DNA of 64,000 bases from Actinacidiphila acididurans. GTDB taxonomy: Bacteria; Actinomycetota; Actinomycetes; Streptomycetales; Streptomycetaceae. Both the position numbers and the translations under genes were made by a program. The notes below the pieces were generated by a model. The model saw only the letters and a program-made list of their open reading frames with translations, was not told the origin of the DNA and did no database searches. Shown here one piece after another: positions 7,178 to 16,797 of this stretch (the stretch's first letter is position 1; the number at the start of each line of letters is the position of its first letter). The stretch is taken from contig NZ_JADKYB010000013.1 in the NCBI RefSeq assembly GCF_016918855.1, forward strand, positions 247,429 to 311,428, in the 5' to 3' direction.

Positions 7178-8151
7178 CGGGCGGCCTCCTTGCCGCGGGC
7201 GCCGGGGCGGTCGTGATCGGCGCGCTCGCGGTCGTCGTCCCCGTCGGGCGTGCGGTCGTCGTTCCGGTCGTACGTTTCCGCGGGCGCCCGGTCCGTACGG
7301 TGGCGGTCGCCGATCGCCGACCACTCGCGCAGGCCGACCAGTTCGAACAGGCCGCGCGGGCCGGGGGCGACCTCCGGCAGGGTGCCGCCGAGCCGGGTCA
7401 GGGCGTCCAGGCCGTGCAGGACGTAGGGGGCGAGCAGAGCGCCGGGGTGGATGGCGATGCGGTAGCCGAGCGCGGCCAGGCGCTCGGGGGCCGTGTCGGG
7501 GGTGAGGCCGCCCTGCACCATGTTGATCAGCAGCGGCGCCTCGACCTCGGCGGCGATCCGCTCGATCTCGGCCGCGCTCTGCGGGGCTTCCACGAAGATC
7601 ATGTCGGCGCCGGCCGCCGCGTACCGGTTGGCGCGCTCGATGGCGGCGGAAAGGCCCAGCGGGGCGCGGGCGTCGGTGCGGGCGACGATCACCAGGTCCG
7701 GGTCGTCGCGGGCGTCGAGCGCGGCCCGCAGCCGGGCCTCGAACCCGGCGGCCGGGACCAGTTCCTTGTCCGGCAGGTGGCCGCACTTCTTGGGGAACGC
7801 CTGGTCCTCCAGTTGCACGGCGGCGACCCCGGCCCGCTCGTAGCCGCGGACGGTACGGGTCACGTTCAGCGGGGCGCCGTAGCCGGTGTCGGCGTCGGCG
7901 ATCAGCGGCAGGCCGGCCAGTGACTCGGCGACGATCCGGGCCCGTTCGGTCATCTCGGTGGCGGTCAGCAGGCCGATGTCGGGCACCCCGAAGCCGGCCA
8001 CGGCCACGCCCGCCCCGGTCAGGTAGGCGGCGCCGAATCCGGTACGGGCCACCAGGGCGGCCGACAGGCCGTCGTACACGCCGGGCGCGGTGATCAGGCC
8101 GCCGGCGTCGAGCAGGGCGCGCAGCCGCGCGCCGGGTGAGAGAGCTGGCAC
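7168..8151 (-). CDS. Isocitrate lyase/PEP-mutase superfamily carbon-carbon lyase (2-methylisocitrate or dimethylmalate lyase-like)
   Basis: A 327-residue TIM-barrel lyase of the PrpB/Dml/oxaloacetate-decarboxylase type. Visible motifs are the metal-binding DADTGYG (residues 86-92), the mobile-loop catalytic KKCGH (121-125) and VARTDA. Characterised relatives cleave 2-methylisocitrate or 2,3-dimethylmalate to pyruvate plus an acid. Start GTG 8151 follows GGAGG with 8 bases between. The last 40 or so residues form a charged Asp/Arg-rich tail not typical of the family, probably disordered. Its place between PrpD-like and LeuCD-like genes suggests it performs the cleavage step of a hydroxy-diacid pathway. 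Confidence 0.88.
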   Translation of the reverse strand: MPALSPGARLRALLDAGGLITAPGVYDGLSAALVARTGFGAAYLTGAGVAVAGFGVPDIGLLTATEMTERARIVAESLAGLPLIADADTGYGAPLNVTRTVRGYERAGVAAVQLEDQAFPKKCGHLPDKELVPAAGFEARLRAALDARDDPDLVIVARTDARAPLGLSAAIERANRYAAAGADMIFVEAPQSAAEIERIAAEVEAPLLINMVQGGLTPDTAPERLAALGYRIAIHPGALLAPYVLHGLDALTRLGGTLPEVAPGPRGLFELVGLREWSAIGDRHRTDRAPAETYDRNDDRTPDGDDDRERADHDRPGARGKEAARWA

Positions 8152-8174
8152 GGTGGTTCCTCCCGGAGTGGGGG

Positions 8175-9632
8175 TCAGTCGAGGGCGCCGCGTACGGGGG
8201 CGGCGAGCAGGGCGACCAGCGGGGCGAGGTCGGGCAGGTCCTCCAGGCCGAGGACGGCCTCCTCGATGGCGGCGGCCCGGCGGTCGTCGGTGACCCGGCC
8301 GGTGAGCGCGCGGAATTTGGCGCGGATCTCCTGATCGGTGAGCGGGTCGCCGGGGCCGCCGTGCGGGCGGCGGGCGGCGGCGGTCACGGCGGCGCCGTCG
8401 CGCAGCTCCAGGGTGATCCGGGTGTTGTAGCCGGGTTCGTCCCAGGCGGGGTCCTGCGGGGTGTCGACCCGGGCGACCTCGGTACGGGCCAGCAGGTCCC
8501 ACACGTCGTCGGCGTCGAGCCGGTCGGAGGTGAACTGCTCGGGCCGCACATGACCGTCGAGCAGTGCGACGGCCACCGCGTAGCCGATGTTCATCTGGGC
8601 GCCGATGGCGGTCAGCGGGCGCTGCGGCGGCCACCAGCCGTGGTCGTGGATGGTGGCGGGCACCTCGATGCGGATCCGGGCGACGGCCTCGGCGGTGAGC
8701 CGGTGCTCGGCGGCCAGCGCGAGGACGAGGTCGATGGCCGGGTGCAGGCCGCCCATGGCCGCGTGGATCTTCACGGTGACGCCCTCGGTGTGCCACTGCG
8801 TGCCGAGGCCGGCGGTGATCGCGTCCGGGTCGGGTTCGTGGCCCTCGCCGAAGACGGCCAGGAAACCGCCGTAGGGCCGCTCGTACACCCGCTTGATGCC
8901 GGTGTAGCCGGCCTGGGCGAGGCCGGCGGCGTAGTAGCCGTTGCGGGCGGCCAGGCCGTGGTGCATGCGCTTGGACATCGCCTCGTACTGGGCGGCCATC
9001 AGCCCGGCGGACTGGGTGGCGGCCAGACCGAGCGCGTCCTCGAAGGCGGCGGCGTCCAGGCCGCGCAGTGCCCCGCAGGCGGCCGCGGCGGCGTGGGTGC
9101 CGAAGACCGGTCCGGAGTGCCAGCCGCGCAGCAGCATCTGCGGGCCGTGCAGGGCCAGGCCCACCCGGGCCCCGGTCTCGACGCCGAGCATGGTGGCGCG
9201 CAGCAGGTCCGCGCCGCTCACCGGGTCCTTGCCGGCGGCGGTGGCCAGCAGCGCGGGCAGCACCAGGGACATGGTGTGCAGGGGCGCGGGCGGGAAGTAG
9301 TCGTCGAGTTCGAAGCCCTGGACGAAGGTGCCGCCGAGGACCGCGGCGGCGGGCGCGCTGGTGGTGCGGCCCCAGCCGATGAGCGGGACGTCGCCGCCGC
9401 CCTCCATGGCCAGCACCGCCTCGGTCGCGGTGCGCGACCACGGCAGGCGGGCGCCGATCAGGGCGCAGCCCAGGCCGTCCAGGACCAGGTGGCGGGCGCG
9501 TTCGCGGACCTGCGGCGGGATCGCCTCCAGCGGGGTGCCGGCCAGCCAGGCGGCGAGGGTGCCGGTGGGGCCGTCGGGATCGGTGGGCCCGTGCGGACCG
9601 GTGCGGGGGGCCGGGGGCGTCGGTGCGGGCAC
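8175..9632 (-). CDS. MmgE/PrpD-family protein
   Basis: About 485 residues of the MmgE/PrpD fold, the usual length. Recognisable segments are LVLDGLGCALIGA, FVQGFELDDYF, HSGPVFGTHAAAAACG and AARNGYYAAGLAQAG. Members include 2-methylcitrate dehydratase, cis-aconitate decarboxylase and iminodisuccinate epimerase, so the reaction is not fixed by family. GTG at 9632 is favoured because GGAGG lies 8 bases before it; GTG at 9641 is in frame but overlaps the ribosome-binding site. It is the first gene of the operon, transcribed away from the GntR regulator. Confidence 0.88.
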   Translation of the reverse strand: MPAPTPPAPRTGPHGPTDPDGPTGTLAAWLAGTPLEAIPPQVRERARHLVLDGLGCALIGARLPWSRTATEAVLAMEGGGDVPLIGWGRTTSAPAAAVLGGTFVQGFELDDYFPPAPLHTMSLVLPALLATAAGKDPVSGADLLRATMLGVETGARVGLALHGPQMLLRGWHSGPVFGTHAAAAACGALRGLDAAAFEDALGLAATQSAGLMAAQYEAMSKRMHHGLAARNGYYAAGLAQAGYTGIKRVYERPYGGFLAVFGEGHEPDPDAITAGLGTQWHTEGVTVKIHAAMGGLHPAIDLVLALAAEHRLTAEAVARIRIEVPATIHDHGWWPPQRPLTAIGAQMNIGYAVAVALLDGHVRPEQFTSDRLDADDVWDLLARTEVARVDTPQDPAWDEPGYNTRITLELRDGAAVTAAARRPHGGPGDPLTDQEIRAKFRALTGRVTDDRRAAAIEEAVLGLEDLPDLAPLVALLAAPVRGALD

Positions 9633-9700
9633 CGCGCTCACCTCCAGGGGGGGGTCGCGGGGTCGTCCAGGACCGCCGGGGGTGCCCGGCGGCTTGCTCG

Positions 9701-9719
9701 ATATTAGAATTTATAACAT
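9701..9719. promoter_or_regulatory. Candidate GntR operator (AT-rich imperfect palindrome)
   Basis: ATATTAGAATTTATAACAT is a 19-base imperfect palindrome (14 of 18 arm positions match) in a very GC-rich surround, centred between the divergent PrpD-like operon and the GntR gene. FadR/VanR-type GntR proteins bind such AT-rich dyads next to their own gene. It may also carry promoter elements. Confidence 0.5.
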
Positions 9720-9754
9720 CTACTTCTGTCCAGTACCCCGCTAGGCTGGTGGCC

Positions 9755-10474
9755 GTGGTCCTGAAACGTACGAACCTGCCCCGTACCGCCGAGGCGGTGG
9801 CGCTCGCCGAGCTGCGGGACGCCATCGTGCGCGGCGACCTGCCGCCGGGCACCCCGATCCGGCAGGGCGCCGCGGCCGAGCAGTTGGGGCTGAGCGTGAT
9901 CCCGGTGCGCGAGGCGCTCAAGACGCTGGCGGGCGAGGGCATCGTCACGTACCAGGCGCAACGCGGTTACACCGTCGCGCAGTTGCTCCCGCAGAGCGTG
10001 GACGGCGTGTTCAAGGTGCGGGCCCTGCTGGAGTCGGCGGCCGAGGCGGAGGCCGCGGCCCGGCTGCGCCCGCAGGACGTGACGGCGATGCGGGAGGCGC
10101 TGGGCGCGCAGCGTGCGGCGGTGGCCGCGGGTGACGCGCACGCGGCGATCCTGGCCAACCGGGCCTTCCACTTCGCCCTGCTGGACCGGTGCGGCAACGA
10201 ATGGCTGCTGCGGTTCACCCGACAGCTCTGGGACGCCCTCGAACCGCACCGGGCGGTGGCCTACCGCCGCATCGCGCTGGCCGGCGACGCGGCGCGGGCG
10301 ACCGCGATCCTGGACGAGCACGCGGGCGTGGCCGACGCCTTCGAGGCGGGCGACACCGCCCGGGCGCTGGAACTGCTGGCCGCCCACCGGGCCGGCGGGC
10401 AGGGTGACTTCCACCACTTGCTGCCGGGTGCGGCGGCAGACGACGGGGCGCGCGCGGACGTGGACGCGGGCTGA
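9755..10474 (+). CDS. GntR-family transcriptional regulator, FadR/FCD type
   Basis: About 239 residues: a winged helix-turn-helix at residues 10-75 (LRDAIVRGDLPPGTPIRQGA, then IPVREALKTLAGEGIV) and an all-helical FCD ligand domain with FKVRALLESAAEAEAA and histidines in NRAFHFALL and DEHAGV that normally bind metal plus a small carboxylate. It is divergent from the hydro-lyase/lyase operon and most likely controls it in response to an organic acid. Start GTG 9755 (or 9749, same frame); there is no good Shine-Dalgarno sequence, and TAGGCT at 9742-9747 could be a -10 for a leaderless transcript. Confidence 0.9.
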   Translation: MVLKRTNLPRTAEAVALAELRDAIVRGDLPPGTPIRQGAAAEQLGLSVIPVREALKTLAGEGIVTYQAQRGYTVAQLLPQSVDGVFKVRALLESAAEAEAAARLRPQDVTAMREALGAQRAAVAAGDAHAAILANRAFHFALLDRCGNEWLLRFTRQLWDALEPHRAVAYRRIALAGDAARATAILDEHAGVADAFEAGDTARALELLAAHRAGGQGDFHHLLPGAAADDGARADVDAG

Positions 10475-10510
10475 GCGCGGCGCGCCGGCCGTACGCTGCC
10501 CGTCGCCGGG

Positions 10511-10936
10511 TCAGTGGTCCGGTGCGGCCCGGGTGATGTCGGCGAGCGCGGACTGCGGTTCGTCGAGCAGGGCGAGGTCGCCGAGCGAGAGGACGCCGAC
10601 CGGGCAGCCGCCGCGTTCCACCACCGGGATCCGGCGCACCGCGTGCTCGCGCATCAGGGCCGCGGCGTGCTCGGTGGTGTCGTCGGCCGACACCGTGACC
10701 AACGGCGGGTGGGTGCAGACCCGGCCCGCGGTGGTGGTCGCGGGGTCCAAGCCGTGGCCGAGCGCGCGCACCACGATGTCCCGGTCGGTGAGCACCCCGA
10801 ACAGGTCGCAGTCGTACGTCACCAGCACCTCGCCGACATCGCGCTCGCTCATCAGCCGCGCCGCGTCGTCCAGCGACGCCATCGGCTCGACGGCCGCGGC
10901 ACCGGCCGACATCACCTCGCGTACCACCCGCGTCAT
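10511..10936 (-). CDS. CBS-domain protein (tandem CBS pair)
   Basis: A 141-residue protein made almost wholly of two CBS motifs (residues about 8-60 and 75-130). Visible hallmarks are VGEVLVTYDCDLFGVLTDRD in the first and AVRRIPVVERGGCPVGVLSL in the second. Such stand-alone pairs bind adenine nucleotides and often respond to energy stress; no catalytic domain is attached. ATG at 10936 is supported by GGGAGG 5 bases upstream. It is convergent with the GntR gene and separated from the next minus-strand gene by 52 bases. Confidence 0.88.
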   Translation of the reverse strand: MTRVVREVMSAGAAAVEPMASLDDAARLMSERDVGEVLVTYDCDLFGVLTDRDIVVRALGHGLDPATTTAGRVCTHPPLVTVSADDTTEHAAALMREHAVRRIPVVERGGCPVGVLSLGDLALLDEPQSALADITRAAPDH

Positions 10937-10988
10937 GGCAGCCTCCCGGATCGGTGGTCTCCCCCGATACGTGGCCCCCCGAGTGGGC

Positions 10989-11471
10989 TCAGCGCCCGCC
11001 ACGAGCCTTGCCGCGCCGGCTCCCGCCAAACCCCGACGGCGTGGCGCCCGCCGGGACCGGCGCCGCCGCGACCGCCTCGTCGGCCAGCGCCCGCACCTCC
11101 CGGCGCAGCCGGCCCAGCGCGTCACCCGGGGCGCCGATGCCGTTCAGCTTCAGCCGGACCTTCTCCACCCGCGGGTCGGCCCGAGCGTCAACGGCCAGCG
11201 TCATCGCCTCGCGCAGCAGCAATTCGTGGTACGCCAGCAGCGCCGCCGCCCGGTCGCGCAACGGCGCGACCTCGTCGTCCAACTCCAGCGCGTGCAGCCG
11301 CGCGGTGAGCCCCACGTACACCCGGCTCTGCTGCCCGGCACTGCGCACCGCCGGCGTCAAGTCCAGCACCGGCGCACCGCACGCCGCCACAGCCCCGTCC
11401 GCCGGCCCCTGAGCCGCGGCCGCCTCGTCCAGGATCGATGCCAGGAGCAGCAGTTGGACCGGCTTCAGCAT
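10989..11471 (-). CDS. Hypothetical protein
   Basis: A 160-residue, mostly helical, Ala/Leu/Arg-rich protein that I do not recognise. The N-terminus (MLKPVQLLLLASILDEAAAA) is hydrophobic but broken by Lys and Asp/Glu, more like an amphipathic helix than a membrane span. The C-terminal 20 residues are basic and Gly-rich (SRRGKARGGR). ATG 11471 follows GGGAGGGAGG. It may be cotranscribed with the CBS protein downstream. The coding call rests on codon bias and the ribosome-binding site. Confidence 0.65.
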   Translation of the reverse strand: MLKPVQLLLLASILDEAAAAQGPADGAVAACGAPVLDLTPAVRSAGQQSRVYVGLTARLHALELDDEVAPLRDRAAALLAYHELLLREAMTLAVDARADPRVEKVRLKLNGIGAPGDALGRLRREVRALADEAVAAAPVPAGATPSGFGGSRRGKARGGR

Positions 11472-11988
11472 CTCGCCTCCCTCCCCCAGTGTGCGCCCCG
11501 CTCCCCGCGGTGGGAATCTCCGACAATGCCCTTTGCGGCCGGCGCCTGTGGAGGGGCCCGGCAGGGCTTGTGCGAGGGGTGGTACGGAGGGGGCGCGCGG
11601 GTGGGGGGGCGGCGCCCCCGCTGCCGGGAGATTTGCCGAGGGCTCCTGGGCTCCCGCCCGGGGAGCGGAAGGGCTTGCGCGAGGGGTGGGTACGGAGGGG
11701 GCGCGGGGGGAATCTCCGACGACGCCGCAGGCCCGGCGGAGCTCATCCGGGGGTACGCAAGGGGCGCACGCGCGGGCGGCGGCGCCTGAGCGGGGGCGCT
11801 TGGTGAGGGCGTACCCGCCGCCCATAGCAGCGCGAAGGGGGCGCGGGCTGAGTCTGGGGCGAGTGTCACCCCGACGGGTGGTGTCAGGTGAGCGGGGCGG
11901 GGCAGGGCGGCGTATGCAGGAGGGGACGCCGGTGGTTGCCGGCGTCGCCGCCCGCCGGCGGCAGGCACGCGTGCCTTGGAGCGATCCC
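11472..11988. repeat. Repeat-bearing intergenic spacer
   Basis: 517 bases between divergent genes with no supported gene. Two direct repeats are nested: a 34-35 base G-rich unit at 11564-11597 and 11671-11705, and the 18-base GGAATCTCCGACAATGCC (11513-11530) with its variant at 11709-11726. The arrangement looks like a roughly 200-base segment partly duplicated. Function unknown. Confidence 0.6.
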
Positions 11989-13215
11989 ATGACGGACGCC
12001 GGCCCTTCCGCCGCCCAGGACGACCCCGCCGAACCGGGACCACGCCCCGCCTCGGACGGCTCCGCGGGGCGAGGAGCAACGGAGGAACGCCCTGACGACT
12101 CCGAATCCGACCCCGCCGAACCGGCACCGCGCTCCGCCGCGGGTGACTCCGCGACGGAAGGACAAGCCGGAGGCCACCCTGCCTCGGGCGACCCAGTACC
12201 TGGCGGTTCCACGGCGCAGGAGTCGGCCCCCGATCGGCCATCGAATGCCGGCCCCCGCACCTACGGACGGGCCCAGCCGGAAACACCCCCCGCCGCAGGT
12301 GGCGCAGCACGAAGACCGATCGGGGGCCCACCCGACAGCACGGACACCAGCCCCACCACCCACGGACGGGCCCAGCCGGAAACACCCCCCGCCGAAGGTG
12401 GCGCAGCACGAAGGCCGATCGGGGCCCCACCCGACGGCACGGACACCGGCCCCACCACCCACGGACCGGCCCAGCCGGGACCACCCCCCGCCGCAGGTGG
12501 CGCAGCCCGGGGGGCGGCCCCCGGACGGGCCTCGGACGTCACCCCCGCCACCTGCTCACCGCACGCCTCGGGCGCTGGATCAGCGCTGAGAGGGCTGGAC
12601 GGGGGGCGGCCGGATGTCGGGGAGCGGTGTGAGTTGTGTACGGGGGCGGTGGGGGTCGAGCACCGGCATCTGGTGGATCTGGAGCAGCGGGTGCTGGCGT
12701 GTGCGTGTGGGGCGTGTGCGACGTTGTTCGACCGGGAGGGGGCGTGCGGGGGGCGGTTCCGGACGGTGCCGGAGCGGTATGTGGGGGATCCGCAGTGGCG
12801 GCCGGCGCCGGAGGCGGGCAAGGCGCTGGCGGCGCTGGACGTACGGGGCGGGCTGGCGTTCTTCGTGCGCAGGTGCGGCGCCGGGCAGGTGCTGGCGGTG
12901 CGGCCGGGGCCGGCCGGGCCGGTGGAGAGCGAGGTCGAGCCGGGGCTGTGGCAGGCCGCGTTCGCCGGTGCCGCGCCGGCCCGGCTGCTGGTGGACGACG
13001 TGGAGGCGCTGCTGCTGTGGTCGGACACCGGCCGGGCCCGCTGCGCGCTCGTACCGCTGGACGCCGCCTTTGCCCTGCTGGCCGCGCTGCGTCCGCTGTG
13101 GCGGGAGCCCGACGGCGGTCCGGCCGCCCGCGCCCGGGTCACCGCCTTCCTCGCGGACCTCGACCGCCGGGCCGTCCCCGTACCCGCGACCGCCCGGTGG
13201 GGCACCCCCGCCTGA
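11989..13215 (+). CDS. DUF5947-like protein with a tandem-repeat N-terminal extension
   Basis: A 408-residue protein. Its C-terminal 200 residues match what I recall as DUF5947, found in actinobacterial hydrogenase clusters: a cysteine-rich start (CELC near residue 214, then ACACGACATLFD), FRTVPERYVGDPQWRP and FFVRRCG. The first 210 residues are Pro/Ala/Gly-rich and include three 33-residue tandem repeats beginning near THGRAQPETPP. No ATG, GTG or TTG occurs in frame between 11989 and the conserved domain, so the extension must be translated. GGAG precedes the ATG by 7 bases. No hydrogenase gene is nearby. The cysteines suggest a metal site. Confidence 0.78.
   Translation: MTDAGPSAAQDDPAEPGPRPASDGSAGRGATEERPDDSESDPAEPAPRSAAGDSATEGQAGGHPASGDPVPGGSTAQESAPDRPSNAGPRTYGRAQPETPPAAGGAARRPIGGPPDSTDTSPTTHGRAQPETPPAEGGAARRPIGAPPDGTDTGPTTHGPAQPGPPPAAGGAARGAAPGRASDVTPATCSPHASGAGSALRGLDGGRPDVGERCELCTGAVGVEHRHLVDLEQRVLACACGACATLFDREGACGGRFRTVPERYVGDPQWRPAPEAGKALAALDVRGGLAFFVRRCGAGQVLAVRPGPAGPVESEVEPGLWQAAFAGAAPARLLVDDVEALLLWSDTGRARCALVPLDAAFALLAALRPLWREPDGGPAARARVTAFLADLDRRAVPVPATARWGTPA
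12263..12540 (+). repeat. Three tandem 99-bp repeats within the DUF5947-like gene
   Basis: Copies start at 12263, 12362 and 12461, each opening with ACGGACGGGCCCAGCCGG or a one-base variant. The period of exactly 99 bases keeps the frame and gives a 33-residue unit. The third copy is shorter and more diverged. Such repeats expand and contract by slippage. Confidence 0.9.
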
Positions 13216-13236
13216 CCGCTCAAAAGGCACAAAGGG

Positions 13237-13268
13237 CCCGGGCACCCGGAGGCCGCCAGGTGCCCGGG
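13237..13268. terminator. Hairpin terminator downstream of the DUF5947-like gene
   Basis: Ten-base stem CCCGGGCACC (13237-13246) with GGTGCCCGGG (13259-13268), 12-base loop. A second hairpin (13276-13285 with 13302-13311) overlaps the stop of the convergent slipin gene. Confidence 0.65.
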
Positions 13269-13309
13269 GTCATGGGACCCGAGCCGCCCCCCGAGGACCG
13301 GGGCTCGGG

Positions 13310-14152
13310 TCAGGTCGAGTCGCCCCGCTGTCCGACCGCCGCCTGGGCGCGTGCGGTCAGCTCGCTCGGGACCGGGGGCGGGGAGACCGCGCCCGGTTCG
13401 CCGTCGGTACGGGACTCGCCGTCGGTCGCGGCCGATCCCTTGTCCTGGGCGATGTACCGGGCCACGGCCTTCGCGCTCTCCATGAACTGGGACGGGAAGA
13501 CGATCGTGCTGTTCTTGTCCCCGGCGATCTCGGCCAGGATCTGGAGGTTCCGCAACTGGAGGGCGACCGGGTGATCGGCGATGACGTCCGCGGCCTCGGC
13601 GAGCCGTCCGGCGCTCAGTGCCTCGCCCTCGGCCGCGATGATCTTCGCCCGCTTCTCCCGTTCGGCCTCGGCCTGGCGGGCCATCGCGCGCTGCATGGAC
13701 ACCGGCAGTTCGATGTCCTTGAGCTCGACCAGGAAGACGTACACGCCCCACTGCTGCGTGGTCCGGTCCAGGATCTCCCGGATCGCCAGGTTGAGCGTCT
13801 GGGTGTCGGTGAGCACCTGGTCGAGCATCGAGCGGCCGACGACATTGCGGACGGTGGTCTGCGCGATCTGGCCGACCGCGGCCGAGACGTCCTCGATCTC
13901 GACGATGGACTTCACCGCGTCCACCCGGCGGAAGTACGCGACCGCCGCCACGTGGATCGACACGTTGTCCTGGGTGATGATCTGCTGCGAAGGCACCGGC
14001 ATGGTGACCGTGCGCAGGCTGACCTTCACCATCCGGTCGGACAACGGGATCATGAAGTGGAAGCCGGGTTTGCGCACCCCGTGCAGGCGGCCCAACCGCA
14101 GCACCACTCCGCGCTCGTACTGCCGCACGATGGCGGCTCCCATATTCGACAC
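13310..14152 (-). CDS. Slipin (SPFH/stomatin-like) protein
   Basis: A 280-residue SPFH-domain protein. Conserved slipin segments are visible: YERGVVLRLGRLHGVRKPG near the start, PVPSQQIITQDNVSI, and the coiled-coil region QAEAEREKRAKIIAAEGE. It lacks an N-terminal membrane span in the form read here, so membrane association would be peripheral or through lipids. Slipins oligomerise into membrane microdomain scaffolds and usually pair with an NfeD partner, which is not seen here. GTG at 14152 is preferred (GGAGG 8 bases upstream) over the ATG three codons later. The C-terminus is a Pro/Ala-rich tail. Confidence 0.9.
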   Translation of the reverse strand: MSNMGAAIVRQYERGVVLRLGRLHGVRKPGFHFMIPLSDRMVKVSLRTVTMPVPSQQIITQDNVSIHVAAVAYFRRVDAVKSIVEIEDVSAAVGQIAQTTVRNVVGRSMLDQVLTDTQTLNLAIREILDRTTQQWGVYVFLVELKDIELPVSMQRAMARQAEAEREKRAKIIAAEGEALSAGRLAEAADVIADHPVALQLRNLQILAEIAGDKNSTIVFPSQFMESAKAVARYIAQDKGSAATDGESRTDGEPGAVSPPPVPSELTARAQAAVGQRGDST

Positions 14153-14286
14153 GGTCTCCACCTCCTCCGGTGGCCCCTCTTCCAGCATCGCTCGCCCGGA
14201 CGCGATTCGCCCCGGCCGGCGCGAGGCCGACCGGGGCGGATACGGGAAAGCGGATGCGGGAAAGCTCCCGGTGGAACCCGGGCGGG

Positions 14287-16506
<2,220 letters not shown>

Positions 16507-16797
16507 CGGTCACTCCGCTCCAGTCTCGTAACTTTGCTCGACATCAAGATATCTCGTCCGCGGCACGCCCCGACCCGGCACCCGCCCGGGAGTGACCTGG
16601 GCCACTGTGCAGGGGCCACGAGGGGCCACGCACAGGTCCTGATCACCGGCAATACCTGGGGGTAACAACAGGCCACGGGGGTGAATGGTCTTGTTTCTCG
16701 GGACAGGCTCCAGCAATGTCGTGCGCATGCGCCCAGGACCGCGCTAACCGTCCCGTCCCCCCGTGCGGTCCGCCGTCATCGGGTGAGAGGGAGAGCG
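16507..16797. other. Divergent promoter region of icd and pntA
   Basis: 291 bases holding the promoters of both operons. An AT-richer stretch at about 16527-16556 lies close to the icd start and is the likeliest promoter or operator area. No exact dyad was found by eye. Confidence 0.4.
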
